A stretch of DNA of 41,742 bases from a candidate division FCPU426 bacterium (GCA_003152075.1 PLZG01000075.1:1-41742), one strand, 5' to 3'. Numbered from the stretch's first letter, positions 1 through 9,199 are shown. Program-made: numbers and translations. The notes: generated by a model from the letters alone, not told the origin.

Positions 1-391
1 CCACCACCCCTAAATCCACCCGGTAACCGCCGTTCACCTTTTTTGTGACACGGCCCTTAATCAAGGCTCCTGCCTTATTTTGTTCCTCAAGGGTTTGCCA
101 GACCCGGCTGCGGTCAACATTGCGTTTGGATAATCTTAAACGGCCGTTGGAATCGGCCATGCGTTCCACCGATACCTCGACCTTGTCGCCGATTTTTACG
201 GTCAGTTCGCCGGTGATATCCAAAAACTCGGACCGGGGAATGACCCCTTCCGTTTTATAGCCCACGTCGATGACCAATTCATCGTCACCAATTTTAACGA
301 TCTCGCCAGTGACCACCTGGCCACGCGCGACGCGTTTTTCCTCGTTTAGTAGTTCCTCCATTGTCATTTCGGGTAGGGGTGATTCAGCCAT
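1..391 (-). CDS. rpsA: 30S ribosomal protein S1, N-terminal part (cut by window edge)
   Basis: The 130 visible residues begin MAESPLPEMTMEELL and continue into an OB-fold S1 domain at about residues 24-94. That domain carries the S1 hallmark EGVIPRSEF and ends in RLRLSKRN. A second S1 repeat starts near residue 112 (IKGRVTKKVNGGYRVDLGVV). S1 binds mRNA at the 30S subunit and helps initiation on structured or SD-poor messages. The ATG at 391 is preceded by a good GAGG ribosome site 7 nt upstream. The gene continues beyond base 1, so the total number of S1 repeats is unknown. It follows plsC and aroF on the same strand. The neighbourhood resembles the common cmk/plsC/rpsA arrangement, except that cmk lies about 9 kb away here. 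Confidence 0.93.
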   Translation of the reverse strand, partial: MAESPLPEMTMEELLNEEKRVARGQVVTGEIVKIGDDELVIDVGYKTEGVIPRSEFLDITGELTVKIGDKVEVSVERMADSNGRLRLSKRNVDRSRVWQTLEEQNKAGALIKGRVTKKVNGGYRVDLGVV

Positions 392-444
392 GGTTGACCT
401 CAAGTTCTTACTCCGTTGGGAGAAAAGTGGATTTCAGAGGGATT

Positions 445-474
445 ATTCTACAACAGAGGAAAGGACTGTGGGAA
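445..474 (-). promoter_or_regulatory. candidate sigma-70 promoter for rpsA
   Basis: In the 117-nt plsC-rpsA gap, the minus strand reads TTCCCA, 18 nt, then TAGAAT. The -10 box matches 5/6 and the -35 box 4/6. It lies about 55 nt upstream of the rpsA ATG. A separate promoter for S1 is common, but this call rests only on box matches. Confidence 0.3.
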
Positions 475-508
475 TTCTTTCGGAATCGATTAAGAATTCG
501 AAACGTTT

Positions 509-1132
509 TTACTTGAAATTGGTTGGGCGAAGTTTCGCGATTTCTTCCATCAAACGATCGGCGATTTTCCGATAAGTGCTTTTATCGGCTTTTTCACGGT
601 AAAGATCATCCAAGTTTAAGGCAGGCCCATAGCAGACCGATGTGTGTCCAGGCCGGGGTAACAGTTTACCCTTAGGCCAACATTGAAAGGTTCCGTGGAT
701 ATAGGCCGGGATTACCGGCACTTTTGCGTTGTAAAGCAGCATGCCGACTCCTTTTTTGGCTGGTTGAAGCTCTCCGCTCATGGTTCGGGTCCCCTCGGCG
801 AAAATAACCAATGGTTTTCCAGAATGAAGGAAGTCGTGAAACTGCTGAATAGCTTCCGCGTCCCGGCTGCCCCTTTTGACGGGGAATGCCCCACAATATT
901 TGATGATGGCCCCAAAGATTGGAAACTTGAAGAGTTCTTCCTTCGCCATGAAGCCCACTTCCCTTTCAGTGCTGGTATAGCCGATCAAATAAGGATCCAG
1001 AAAACTGGCATGGTTTGAAACAACCACAAAGGGACCGGACTTGGGGATGTTTTCGATGCCGATCCCCTTTGTCTGAAAATAAAGTGAAATGAACCAGGTG
1101 GTGGTGAAGCGAAGTTTTGGGAAAGAGGCCAA
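509..1132 (-). CDS. plsC: 1-acyl-sn-glycerol-3-phosphate acyltransferase (PlsC/LPLAT family)
   Basis: This family transfers an acyl chain to lysophosphatidic acid at the inner membrane to make phosphatidic acid. The acyltransferase motif I NHASFLD (NHx4D, about H41 and D46) is present. A glycine/glutamate motif FAEGTR (about E113) follows, then a proline-containing VIPAYIHG block. The 207-residue length is normal for the family. I chose the TTG at 1132 because AAGGA sits 6 nt upstream. The frame stays open to another TTG at 1222, but that start would overlap aroF by 67 nt, has no ribosome site, and adds residues unlike the family. Even the chosen start is alternative and lies 23 nt after the aroF stop. 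Co-transcription with aroF is likely. Confidence 0.88.
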   Translation of the reverse strand: MASFPKLRFTTTWFISLYFQTKGIGIENIPKSGPFVVVSNHASFLDPYLIGYTSTEREVGFMAKEELFKFPIFGAIIKYCGAFPVKRGSRDAEAIQQFHDFLHSGKPLVIFAEGTRTMSGELQPAKKGVGMLLYNAKVPVIPAYIHGTFQCWPKGKLLPRPGHTSVCYGPALNLDDLYREKADKSTYRKIADRLMEEIAKLRPTNFK

Positions 1133-1155
1133 TTCCAATCCTTTCAGGATTGAAT

Positions 1156-2268
1156 TTATCTGTGCCAGAGTTTCTTGAGGCGCTTGTGGGCGGATAGGAT
1201 CAGTTCTTCCGTGGTGACCCAATTGATGCAGGCATCCGTGATGGAAACGCCGTATTTCAATTTGGATCGGTCCTTCTGGAGCGGCTGGTTACCCTCGTGG
1301 AGGTGGCTCTCTAGCATGAAGCCGACCGCCGATTCGTTCCCCTTCTCAATTTGATCCAAAACACTATTGAAGGCTACGGGCTGAAGGTTGTAATCCTTGT
1401 TAGAATTTCCATGACTGCAATCCACCACGATGTTCTTGGGCAAACCGGCTTCGGCCAAACCTTTTTCGCAGGCGGCGATGGAGGCGGCGTCATAATTGGG
1501 CTTGGCCCCTCCCCGTAGGACAATATGAGCGTAGGGGTTCCCAGTGGTCCGGAAGACCGCGGTCTGTCCGTTCTGGTTGATGCCCAGGAAATGATGCGAA
1601 GTCCGGGCGGATCTTATCCCGTTCAAGGCGATTTGGATGCTACCATCGGTGGCGTTCTTGAAACCGACCGGCATGGAAAGTCCACTGGCCATTTCCCGGT
1701 GGGTTTGGGATTCGGTCGTGCGCGCTCCAATGGCCGACCAGCTGATGAGATCGGCGATGTATTGGGGAATGATAGGATCTAAGGCCTCGGTGGCCGTGGG
1801 CAAGCCCATTTCGGTGAACTTCAACAACAAACGACGGGCCAGTAATATTCCTTTCTCAATGTGGAAGGAGTCATTCATGTCGGGATCGTTAATCAGGCCT
1901 TTCCATCCGATGGTGGTACGGGGCTTTTCAAAATAAACCCGCATAATCAGAAGCATGGTGGAAGAAACCATTCCCGCCAGCCGTTTCAGTTTGGTGGCGT
2001 ACTCGTAAGCGGCCTGGGGATCATGGATGGAACAAGGCCCTATCACGACAAAAAGACGGCGGTCTTTGCCGTCCAGAATGGCTTCTACTTCTTTACGGCC
2101 TTTGAGTATGGTCTCAAAAGCTTTTTTGTTGCCTGGAAGTTTGGTTTTCACCTTTTTAGGGGTAATGAGAATTTCGGCCCCCGCTACATGGGTATCCTGG
2201 GCTTTTGAGCGCAAATTAATATTTCCGATTTGGGAGAATTTTAATTTCGGGTGGATTTTAGTTTTCAT
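1156..2268 (-). CDS. aroF: 3-deoxy-7-phosphoheptulonate synthase (DAHP synthase, AroF/G/H type I)
   Basis: The enzyme condenses phosphoenolpyruvate and erythrose-4-phosphate, the entry step of the shikimate pathway. The protein has the family signatures VIGPCSIHDP (metal Cys79), FEKPRTTIGWKG, GARTTESQTHRE, VDCSHGNSNKD (metal His), MLESHLHEGNQ (metal Glu) and ITDACINW (metal Asp). The four metal ligands and the phosphate-binding segments are therefore complete. The 370-residue length is slightly longer than the E. coli isozymes, with an N-terminal arm of the type that often carries feedback control. ATG at 2268 is the only ATG; an in-frame TTG at 2280 is possible. Neither has a strong ribosome site. 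The other aromatic genes are in a separate operon at 10.4-15.4 kb. Confidence 0.95.
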   Translation of the reverse strand: MKTKIHPKLKFSQIGNINLRSKAQDTHVAGAEILITPKKVKTKLPGNKKAFETILKGRKEVEAILDGKDRRLFVVIGPCSIHDPQAAYEYATKLKRLAGMVSSTMLLIMRVYFEKPRTTIGWKGLINDPDMNDSFHIEKGILLARRLLLKFTEMGLPTATEALDPIIPQYIADLISWSAIGARTTESQTHREMASGLSMPVGFKNATDGSIQIALNGIRSARTSHHFLGINQNGQTAVFRTTGNPYAHIVLRGGAKPNYDAASIAACEKGLAEAGLPKNIVVDCSHGNSNKDYNLQPVAFNSVLDQIEKGNESAVGFMLESHLHEGNQPLQKDRSKLKYGVSITDACINWVTTEELILSAHKRLKKLWHR

Positions 2269-2306
2269 TTCAGTCGCCAAGCTTTCATTTGAGGATTGAG
2301 GGGGGA

Positions 2307-2335
2307 ATTATAGGGACTTCAGATGGGGCTGCCAA
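2307..2335 (-). promoter_or_regulatory. sigma-70 type promoter of aroF
   Basis: The minus strand reads TTGGCA (5/6 to the -35 consensus), exactly 17 nt, then TATAAT (perfect -10). Transcription would start near 2300 and give a leader of about 30 nt before the aroF ATG. No attenuator or long leader fits in that space, so feedback control of the enzyme seems likelier than attenuation (inference). Confidence 0.65.
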
Positions 2336-2400
2336 GTAGGAGTTTAAGCGGATGTTTCGTCCACGGACTTATAGCCGGACTTGGCCTATCTCCTGAGTGG

Positions 2401-3039
2401 TCAGGGGTCTCCGGTTCTCCGGTGATGGGCAAGGTTGGGTTGTACTACCGACTCAACCTTGGGCTGAAGCAAATCGATGAATTTTTTGGGCCGGGGGCAG
2501 TTCAAAAGAACAAGGGGTCCACTAGGGCTTCCGGTGTCGATTTCAATGTGGCCATAATTGAAAATAAGTCCAATCGGGCTTTGCTGAAAACCCACCCTTC
2601 GGACAGACCCATAAGGAACATTAGTGACTTGGTGAAGTGGAAACCAACTTACTAGGTTTATATTGTTGGCGGTTAGTTTGTAGCGGGTCCCCAATTGCCA
2701 TAGATTATGGTAAACTGCGGCGACAATGGCGATGGTTTTCAATCCGCGTTCCCCCCAATAAAGCCCCAAATCGGCCCAGGTCGTGGGTAGACCCCGCAGA
2801 TTTTTGAAAACTTCCAGCAAGTAGGGTGGAAACCAAACGAAGAACCGGTGATTGAGATCGCAGAAAGCATAAGCCAACAAGTAAGCGAACAAAACCATCC
2901 ACCAGGAGGGCATGGCTTTAAATATTACGTCAAGTGAAAAAGGAGTCTTGTGGGCATCCGAGGGCGAGGATGTTTTCCCGTGAGCTGACGGTTTTAGGTG
3001 TTCCGGCCGTTTAAAAAAATTTAAGATGCGGGTCTTCAT
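2401..3039 (-). CDS. membrane-anchored bacterial PH-domain protein (DUF304/bPH2-like)
   Basis: The 212-residue protein has a charged N-terminus, hydrophobic stretches at about 44-60 and 98-112, and a C-terminal bacterial PH-like domain at about 118-192. That domain shows the pattern LTANNINL, LHQVTNVPYGSVRRV and SPIGLIFNYGHIEI, typical of YdbT/DUF304 proteins. These membrane proteins have mostly unassigned roles. ATG at 3039 is preceded by a strong AAGGAAGG site; a longer frame to 3117 lacks one. It lies downstream of the secreted glycosidase gene with a 122-nt gap and may be a separate unit. No specific function can be assigned. Confidence 0.8.
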   Translation of the reverse strand: MKTRILNFFKRPEHLKPSAHGKTSSPSDAHKTPFSLDVIFKAMPSWWMVLFAYLLAYAFCDLNHRFFVWFPPYLLEVFKNLRGLPTTWADLGLYWGERGLKTIAIVAAVYHNLWQLGTRYKLTANNINLVSWFPLHQVTNVPYGSVRRVGFQQSPIGLIFNYGHIEIDTGSPSGPLVLLNCPRPKKFIDLLQPKVESVVQPNLAHHRRTGDP

Positions 3040-3161
3040 GAATCCTTCCTTTGCAACAAACTTAACTTTATCAAAAAATTCAACAATCAGTGGACTAAAA
3101 AATACAATTTGAACCAAACATTAGTTTATTCATTCTTTTGCGCTCTGTTTAACTTCCCGAA

Positions 3162-6100
3162 CTATTCTAAGTTTTCTGATTTAAGAAAAACCTTAATTAC
3201 ACCGATGGAGTCCTCGAGGGCCAATTCGCTTCGGACAATATATCCTTTCCTTATTTTTTGAAGAATGAGGGCCGATTGTTCCGGATGTTTCATGAGTGTT
3301 AAAGGTGATTTCCATTGTTTTCCTTGTGGAATCAATCCGTGACTGACTTGTCCCACTGCCTGGTTAGAGGCAAAGCCTAATATTTGGGCGAGAGGTTGGT
3401 TTTGACCCGATTCCACCTTGTACATCCACAGGTGATACACATTTACTTCATCGTTCGTTTTCGAAACAAGTCTTAAAAGTGTCTGGTTTGAAGTGATCAT
3501 TACTTCTGGAATATCAAAATAAAGTGCCAGAAAACGCCGGGTGGTCCCGTCGGGCTGGGTACGAACCCCCACCTGTTGCCATTTACCATCTGCCTGCACC
3601 TGGAGGGCCATGCCTTGTATGTTGTGGCCAGTGTTTACCCTTAACCAAAGACGGTGTTTATAACCCGGCTCCGTTTTGATCGCGAATTGATAGAAGCCCG
3701 TAAAACCACGGCCCTCGTCCCGAATCATTTTTTTTTCGTTCTGACTATCGGGCAGATTCTGCGTATCCTCGAAAGTTTCACCGGTAAAAGTAACAGCGTG
3801 AGATAATTCCGAACCGGGATTATTCACGTCCACTTCGTCCAGGTACTTTTGGTTGGATTGCATTTTTGTCGAGTCGGACACAACCGCCTCATCTGACAGG
3901 GTTCCTTCCTCCCAGCCGCCCGTCAAGTTAATCAACCACTCGGGCAGCACTTCTCGATTTGGATAAGAGGGTCCAATGAATAAGCACCCTCCCTGTTCAA
4001 CGAACTTTTTAACGGCTTGGCCCAATTTAGGATAGGCCCAATAGTAAACCGGTTTGAAATCGTGTTTACCCGAGGAAAATGCCCCTCTTCCAAAAACGGC
4101 CACCTTCGTTTTGGGGATTCCGCGTCCATCCAACAGCCCTTGAGCGATATCCTCCGGAGAAACCGGCAGGTCCATGTCGAGAAAGCTCACGGACGAAGAT
4201 ACTTTTTGCATAAGTTTCAACTCGCTTCTGCCAATTTTTAGAAAATTATCGGGCGATGTGTGTTTGTGTTTGTTGAAAACTCCCGAAGGAGAAGTGATTA
4301 GTAATAGGTCCGCGTTGGAAACGCCATAGGGCTCCGGCTTGAAAACTTGAGGCTTCGGAGGATTAAGTTCGGTGTCTGAAAGAAGAGATCCTTCCCATAT
4401 GGTAAAAAGCACGTCCTTTTCCGCGTCTAAATCAAAACTACACCGAGCCTGACGTCCACCTGAGCCGGTCAAGATTTTGTCCCACTCCACCTGTCCATCG
4501 GTCTCAATTTTGGAGAAAGGCCGATTGTGGGCCCAAAAATCAATCGTAACGTGAAGAGGTTGAGGTTTTTCTAAATGGAGGGAGATGGTCCATTCCTGGG
4601 GCCCTTTCCGATTCATGGAAAGAGTGATCTGAGCAGTTCCTACAGCGAGACGTTTAGCAGATAACTCCTTCATGTCTTCGGGAAGATATGGTGCAAACAC
4701 GACGCGGTTGTTTCCAGCATCGGGCGCGAAACCGGTCAAGTACTCGAGGATGGATTCTGTGTTCAAGCCCCCTTCCCAGGGCCGGACTCGGCCGCTCGTA
4801 CCAAGACCCCAGGCGGGGGGGTTCCATGGCCGGTAATTGACATCGTACATTTCCGCAAACTCCCCGGAAGGGGTGACGGTTTTTAAAACAGCCCGGTAAG
4901 CTTTTTCAGCCCAAGCCATGCGGGCTTTGCAGAGGGAAACCAACAACTGGCCTGGGTTCATTCCCACAAAGAAATCCATGGCTGGAGTCGTTTTCCAAAA
5001 GCCGTCTTCCCTTCCCAGCCAGGGATATGCATTTTTAATTGAATCAATCGCTCTTTTAGAGGTAAAGGGGGTTTCCCCTAAAGGATCCAAATCGTTGCGG
5101 GCGTAACCACACCAGAATGGGTTTATCAGGATATTGGCGAAAGGGGCGTTGTAAAGGGGGCCCAGGAGGGATTGAGCCGGAGCCCAATAACCTGCTTTCT
5201 CGTTCCAGTAGGTTTCCTCCGCTTTGGCGCGTACACGATCCGCCAGTTTTTTTATCGAAGTGACATCGCGGTCCATTTCCAAATACTTTCCCAAATAAAC
5301 CAAGTGGTCCGCGGCTGAGACAATATCGAAACTAGAATCAGTTGCGAATGCATAAGTGGAGAGATCGTAGTTGGGGAAAGGACATTGGTCGAAGCAGCGG
5401 GACTCGATACACCAAAGATAGGTTTCGTCACGGTGAAAGAAATATTTATCATCCTGATTGACCTGGCCGGTGATGCACCGCTTGAGATAGTTCCAACGAG
5501 CGCGGATAAGTTCCAGGTCCCCAGTAGTCAAGTAATACCACCAGTGTTGGAGCACGATCCAATTGGGAGTTTCGGCGTGTTCAACGTGGATGGTGGAAAG
5601 GTCCTTCAACCGGTAATTGAGGGGATAGTCCACCCTAATGCTGTTGGGAAGGGATCCCATTGTGGACCCTACCCCGTAGAAAAAATCCATAGCCCTTTTT
5701 GCTTCTTGGGGATGCCCGGTTTTCAGGAACCATCGAATGGGCCCATTGTTGTCCCGGATCCAGGTGTAGGAATAGCCGACTAATGGCGAGAACCCACCTG
5801 TATGGGACTGCTCGCATTTGAAGATCATTGACTCGATCTCAAAAAGATCGCAAGTTTTTTGGTCTCCAGAAAACTCGGTTCCCCGCTCGAACCATTTTTG
5901 ATAATAATCGCGGGTTTGGTCCAAAAGTTGTAGCGCGCCGGTTTTTCTGATTTCAGTGGCCACGGCGTTGTTTTCCCGGGTGCTGTCGGATGAGATAAGA
6001 AAAAAACCCATCCAAGCTTCCCCACCGATCCGCAGGGCGGGGAGACTGTAATGGACTTCGTTGTCCCATATTCTGACTTTTCTTGAATTGAAGGCTCCCA

Positions 6101-6827
6101 GCCTCCAAATCGTCCGTTTCTTGGCCCTCGTGGACTTCTGGTCGATCAGAATATCCTTCCCCTCTGCTTTTTCCTTAAACTTAACGTTCCATGCGGATTG
6201 GATTTTAAAGGCGATATCCAGATCGCTTTCTGTTTTGTCCCCGGTATTTAAAACATGGACCAAACGCACCAGGACCGGCGGATTGTTCCATTCGTTCTCC
6301 CCGGTCACGGTGACAGGGGCAAAATCGTAGCTTTCCACAGTGAGTCCTTTGCCTTCGGCATGGACCTTGACTACGCCAGAACGCCGGAGCCATCCGATTT
6401 GCTGTTTGGGCATCCAGGCCGAAAGTCCCGCCCGGGTAACCTCCATCCGCGCGCCCCCTAAGTCAGGCTCCTGGTAGGAAGCCCCATACAAGTTGCTCCA
6501 ATTCCAGAGGGGACTGGAAAGTCCTATGAGAGCGAAGGCCCGTCCGTTTCCGATGCAATAAGCTCCAGTTTCATTTGGTTTAACTTGCTGGCGGTCTAAG
6601 TCGAAAGTTTCATTCCACGAATAAAGGTCAGTTAACCAAGTCCTGTCTTTCAGGAGGTCGGCACCGGCTTTTTCCAAGTCCCGATTGATGACCGGGGTTG
6701 GGCTTGGCCTAGGCGTTTCCATCTTTGTTAATTCGGGAGTGGGTTCTTGAGGCATTCCCTTTGACGGAATAATTCCATGGAGAGCACAAATGAAAACAAA
6801 CGGAAGAAGAATTTTTTGAACTTTCAT
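3162..6827 (-). CDS. secreted six-hairpin glycosidase-like protein with C-terminal GATase1-like and beta-sandwich regions
   Basis: The 1221-residue protein starts with a signal peptide (hydrophobic about 5-20) and a Pro/Thr linker (27-46). Residues about 80-300 look like an all-beta N-terminal domain. Residues about 325-700 look like an (alpha/alpha)6 barrel, with YTWIRDNNGPIRWFL (353-367) resembling the substrate-binding W-RD segment of glucoamylase-type enzymes and PWEGG (683-687) near its end. A beta region follows. Residues about 838-970 resemble a Rossmann/class I glutamine amidotransferase-like fold (LLLITSPSG, VAVFGRG, KFVEQGGCLFIGPSYP). Residues about 1035-1140 look like a carbohydrate-binding-type beta-sandwich. 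The product is probably a periplasmic or exported glycan hydrolase of unknown substrate; I cannot name a GH family. It overlaps the upstream membrane gene by 4 nt (ATGA), with an AAGGA ribosome site. Confidence 0.72.
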   Translation of the reverse strand: MKVQKILLPFVFICALHGIIPSKGMPQEPTPELTKMETPRPSPTPVINRDLEKAGADLLKDRTWLTDLYSWNETFDLDRQQVKPNETGAYCIGNGRAFALIGLSSPLWNWSNLYGASYQEPDLGGARMEVTRAGLSAWMPKQQIGWLRRSGVVKVHAEGKGLTVESYDFAPVTVTGENEWNNPPVLVRLVHVLNTGDKTESDLDIAFKIQSAWNVKFKEKAEGKDILIDQKSTRAKKRTIWRLGAFNSRKVRIWDNEVHYSLPALRIGGEAWMGFFLISSDSTRENNAVATEIRKTGALQLLDQTRDYYQKWFERGTEFSGDQKTCDLFEIESMIFKCEQSHTGGFSPLVGYSYTWIRDNNGPIRWFLKTGHPQEAKRAMDFFYGVGSTMGSLPNSIRVDYPLNYRLKDLSTIHVEHAETPNWIVLQHWWYYLTTGDLELIRARWNYLKRCITGQVNQDDKYFFHRDETYLWCIESRCFDQCPFPNYDLSTYAFATDSSFDIVSAADHLVYLGKYLEMDRDVTSIKKLADRVRAKAEETYWNEKAGYWAPAQSLLGPLYNAPFANILINPFWCGYARNDLDPLGETPFTSKRAIDSIKNAYPWLGREDGFWKTTPAMDFFVGMNPGQLLVSLCKARMAWAEKAYRAVLKTVTPSGEFAEMYDVNYRPWNPPAWGLGTSGRVRPWEGGLNTESILEYLTGFAPDAGNNRVVFAPYLPEDMKELSAKRLAVGTAQITLSMNRKGPQEWTISLHLEKPQPLHVTIDFWAHNRPFSKIETDGQVEWDKILTGSGGRQARCSFDLDAEKDVLFTIWEGSLLSDTELNPPKPQVFKPEPYGVSNADLLLITSPSGVFNKHKHTSPDNFLKIGRSELKLMQKVSSSVSFLDMDLPVSPEDIAQGLLDGRGIPKTKVAVFGRGAFSSGKHDFKPVYYWAYPKLGQAVKKFVEQGGCLFIGPSYPNREVLPEWLINLTGGWEEGTLSDEAVVSDSTKMQSNQKYLDEVDVNNPGSELSHAVTFTGETFEDTQNLPDSQNEKKMIRDEGRGFTGFYQFAIKTEPGYKHRLWLRVNTGHNIQGMALQVQADGKWQQVGVRTQPDGTTRRFLALYFDIPEVMITSNQTLLRLVSKTNDEVNVYHLWMYKVESGQNQPLAQILGFASNQAVGQVSHGLIPQGKQWKSPLTLMKHPEQSALILQKIRKGYIVRSELALEDSIGVIKVFLKSENLE

Positions 6828-8599
6828 TTTTTCCTTCCCCTTGTTTTCAAAAGGTTTAAATCGACGGGAGCGGGGGTAAGACGGATTTCTTTTTCCGTCG
6901 GAGTGGGGCTCGGGGAGGGCTTTACAATCTCGTAAAAGTAAGTTCTTCCGTGGTATTCCACGGGAGTTAGTTCGTACTGGTGAAAGAAAGTCAACAATCG
7001 TCCTTTGGGAAGGTCCATCATTCGTTCAAGCTTTTCCCGCCAAGCGTCATTTTCTTCAATCGATTCGGACAGGGCCCAAACTTTTCGGTGGTGCTTCCAG
7101 ATCGTCTGGAAAACATCTGAAAGATCCTGCCAGGGATCCGGCGGGGGTACCGGGGCGGCTAAATTCATTACGGTTTTTTTGCCGAGTTTTATTTCCTTTT
7201 CCTCTTTTTCCATCTTCCTATACTTTTTAAGAAACGCGTGGAGGCTCAAATAATTCCTTTTTTGATAACGATCAAGATAAAAGGGGATGGTATTGATTCC
7301 GTCCAGAATTAACAGGTCATCTACCCGAACTTTCCAATCGAGAGCCCCCAGAAGGGCGCTATGCCCATAAGTGATTTTTGCCGTCGGGGCAAGGGCGTTA
7401 TTGATGGCCTTCTGGAAATTGTAAAAAAAAAGCAGGATTACCAGACCGCCCCAAATGGCAATAATGAGTCCCCGATTGGAATAATGCAGGATTGGATTTT
7501 TCCACCGGCTTGACAAATCAGAGATGATGATTCCCATGAGAATCCAACAGGGCACGGTGGAAGATACCCAAAATTCAATATTCCAAGGTTCCCACCAGAT
7601 GAAAAACGGAACAAAAGCTAAGAGCCAGAAGAAACCAACCCACAGGGTTTGTCTATAGTTATTCCAGTAGGATTTCAAACGCATAAGCAATAAACCGAGA
7701 AGCGAGAAAACGGCGTATTGAAAGATGTTTTTTGCCGCCAGGAAAGTGAATGGAGCGGCCATCGTCTTGTAGGGCAAGGTATCTAGAAGGAAAGCCTGGA
7801 CCATGGCAAATTTTCCCCGTTCAATTCCCGCCTGTTGAAGATGCCCGCCCCATTCTTTGACATGAAAGTAGGAAAAAACCCACCAAACCCAGGACTCATA
7901 AGTTTTCCGGTAGCAGACAAATCGGCCGATGAAACCATAAGCCGCCAGAACTCCGATCGTAAGCGCGGCAAGGTAAAAAAGGCTGATCTTGAGGCGGTCC
8001 CAGGGTGTTTTTTCTGGAAGACACCAAATTCCCCCTAAAAAGGCAGGAACGAGCAGGAGATTTGTTTGGTGGCCAGTAACAGCGAAAGCATGGGCGAATC
8101 CAATGACCCAACCGAAAACCGGAGGCGCTTTTTTCAGATAAGTCAGCGCGTACCAAGCCAGAAGTGGTGTGACGGTGGCAAAGATACGAACACCGGGCGA
8201 GGTGGAAAAATACCAATAGCTGTAGGTAAAGGAAAGGCCCGCCGCTGAGAGAAAGGAAACCAGGCGATCATTGGTTACCCTCACCATGAGATGGAAGGCA
8301 ATCAGGACACCAAGGGCGCCCGTAAGAATGTCGAAAAACTGCAATGCGACTAAGCCATCCCAGGTAGCCCCATTGGCCCGACCCCACAGGAAGATCAATC
8401 GGCCAAAGAAGGTATAAAAAAGATGGTGAGGATGGAAGTAATCCCACAATGGCCTATGATCCTGTTCAATGTGGGAGGCAAAAACCATTCCATCATAGGT
8501 GTAATTCACAGGAAGGTTAGAAAGATAGACGCAAAAGCAAAATGTCCAAAGGCCGACCCCGAGCAAAAGGGTGGTGGCAGACTTGTTCCACTCACGCAT
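6824..8599 (-). CDS. polytopic membrane protein, GT-C glycosyltransferase-like
   Basis: The 591-residue protein has about ten hydrophobic segments over residues 8-400 and a soluble C-terminal part of about 190 residues ending in a Pro/Ser/Thr-rich tail. An aromatic loop after the first helix contains YDGMVFASHIEQ and FHPHHLFYTFFGRL. An acidic residue and His cluster in the first large loop is where GT-C (PMT/ArnT-like) enzymes place their catalytic acid, so transfer of a sugar from a lipid carrier is a plausible inference. It is not demonstrated. The gene is translationally coupled to the secreted glycosidase gene. ATG at 8599 has AAGGA about 10 nt upstream. It could instead be a substrate channel or a member of an uncharacterised membrane family. 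Confidence 0.62.
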   Translation of the reverse strand: MREWNKSATTLLLGVGLWTFCFCVYLSNLPVNYTYDGMVFASHIEQDHRPLWDYFHPHHLFYTFFGRLIFLWGRANGATWDGLVALQFFDILTGALGVLIAFHLMVRVTNDRLVSFLSAAGLSFTYSYWYFSTSPGVRIFATVTPLLAWYALTYLKKAPPVFGWVIGFAHAFAVTGHQTNLLLVPAFLGGIWCLPEKTPWDRLKISLFYLAALTIGVLAAYGFIGRFVCYRKTYESWVWWVFSYFHVKEWGGHLQQAGIERGKFAMVQAFLLDTLPYKTMAAPFTFLAAKNIFQYAVFSLLGLLLMRLKSYWNNYRQTLWVGFFWLLAFVPFFIWWEPWNIEFWVSSTVPCWILMGIIISDLSSRWKNPILHYSNRGLIIAIWGGLVILLFFYNFQKAINNALAPTAKITYGHSALLGALDWKVRVDDLLILDGINTIPFYLDRYQKRNYLSLHAFLKKYRKMEKEEKEIKLGKKTVMNLAAPVPPPDPWQDLSDVFQTIWKHHRKVWALSESIEENDAWREKLERMMDLPKGRLLTFFHQYELTPVEYHGRTYFYEIVKPSPSPTPTEKEIRLTPAPVDLNLLKTRGRKK

Positions 8600-8671
8600 T
8601 CGGAAATTTCCTTAATCGATTAAATAAATACCGTGTTATTTAATGATAAAAAATGGAGCTTCGCAAGGGAT

Positions 8672-8696
8672 GAAAAAGTAGGGTCTTTACTTTTTC
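8672..8696 (-). terminator. candidate intrinsic terminator at the msrB 3' end
   Basis: The minus strand forms GAAAAAGTA / TACTTTTTC with a short loop. The stem overlaps the msrB stop codon and ends in a T-rich arm. The stem is AT-rich, so strength is uncertain. It sits between msrB and the next gene, 88 nt downstream. Confidence 0.35.
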
Positions 8697-9199
8697 TTCG
8701 CTTCATCTGGAATGAACTTGAGCGACGCGGAATTGATGCAATAGCGCAAACCCGTGGGTGCCGGTCCATCCTCGAAAACGTGGCCCAGGTGGCCGCCGCA
8801 ACGAGGGCAATAGACTTCCACCCGATGCATGCCGAAGGAGTTGTCTTCCCTACTGGCGACATGTTTCGGGTCCGCGGGTTGGGAAAAACTTGGCCAGCCG
8901 CAACCGGAATCGAATTTACCATCGGAAAGAAAAAGTTCCAGCCCGCAAGCCGCGCAAACGTACTTTCCTTTTTCCTTGGATTTGTAGTATTTCCCGGTAA
9001 ATGGCCTTTCGGTCCCCTTTTCCCGGAGGACTTCATATTGCTCAGGATTCAGGATTTTTTTCCACTCCGCGTCGGTTTTCACCACCTTGTCGCTCATTAC
9101 AGATCCTTTTTTATCCTTTTTGTCTTTCGCGGCAGCCACGACGAAAAAACCAATGGTAAGAGCAGTGATGAAACAACCCAAAATTAATTTATTTTTCAT
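8687..9199 (-). CDS. msrB: peptide methionine-(R)-S-oxide reductase, exported
   Basis: The 170-residue protein reduces the R-epimer of methionine sulfoxide in proteins. It has a hydrophobic signal segment at about 4-23, with likely cleavage after VAAA, so it acts in the envelope. Zinc cysteines are CAAC and [14 protein letters not shown] and the catalytic [11 protein letters not shown] are intact. ATG at 9199 follows GAGGGTGA, a good ribosome site; a GTG at 9223 is less likely. A Cys at residue 9 after LILG resembles a lipobox, but hydrophobicity continues beyond it, so ordinary signal cleavage is preferred. No msrA partner is visible. Reduction would need an envelope thiol donor not encoded here. 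Confidence 0.93.
   Translation of the reverse strand: MKNKLILGCFITALTIGFFVVAAAKDKKDKKGSVMSDKVVKTDAEWKKILNPEQYEVLREKGTERPFTGKYYKSKEKGKYVCAACGLELFLSDGKFDSGCGWPSFSQPADPKHVASREDNSFGMHRVEVYCPRCGGHLGHVFEDGPAPTGLRYCINSASLKFIPDEAKKK

Noticed and set aside
1133-1222. Longer plsC start overlapping aroF by 67 nt
   Set aside because: There is no ribosome site and the extra residues do not resemble the family. TTG at 1132 has AAGGA upstream.
2265-2288. Eight-codon reading frame MKAWRLK overlapping the aroF start, a possible leader peptide
   Set aside because: It has one Trp only, no hairpin pair or T-run, and a leader of about 30 nt that is too short for attenuation. It is probably chance.
8633-9187. 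184-codon plus-strand open frame
   Set aside because: It is antisense to msrB, whose zinc and catalytic motifs are complete on the minus strand.
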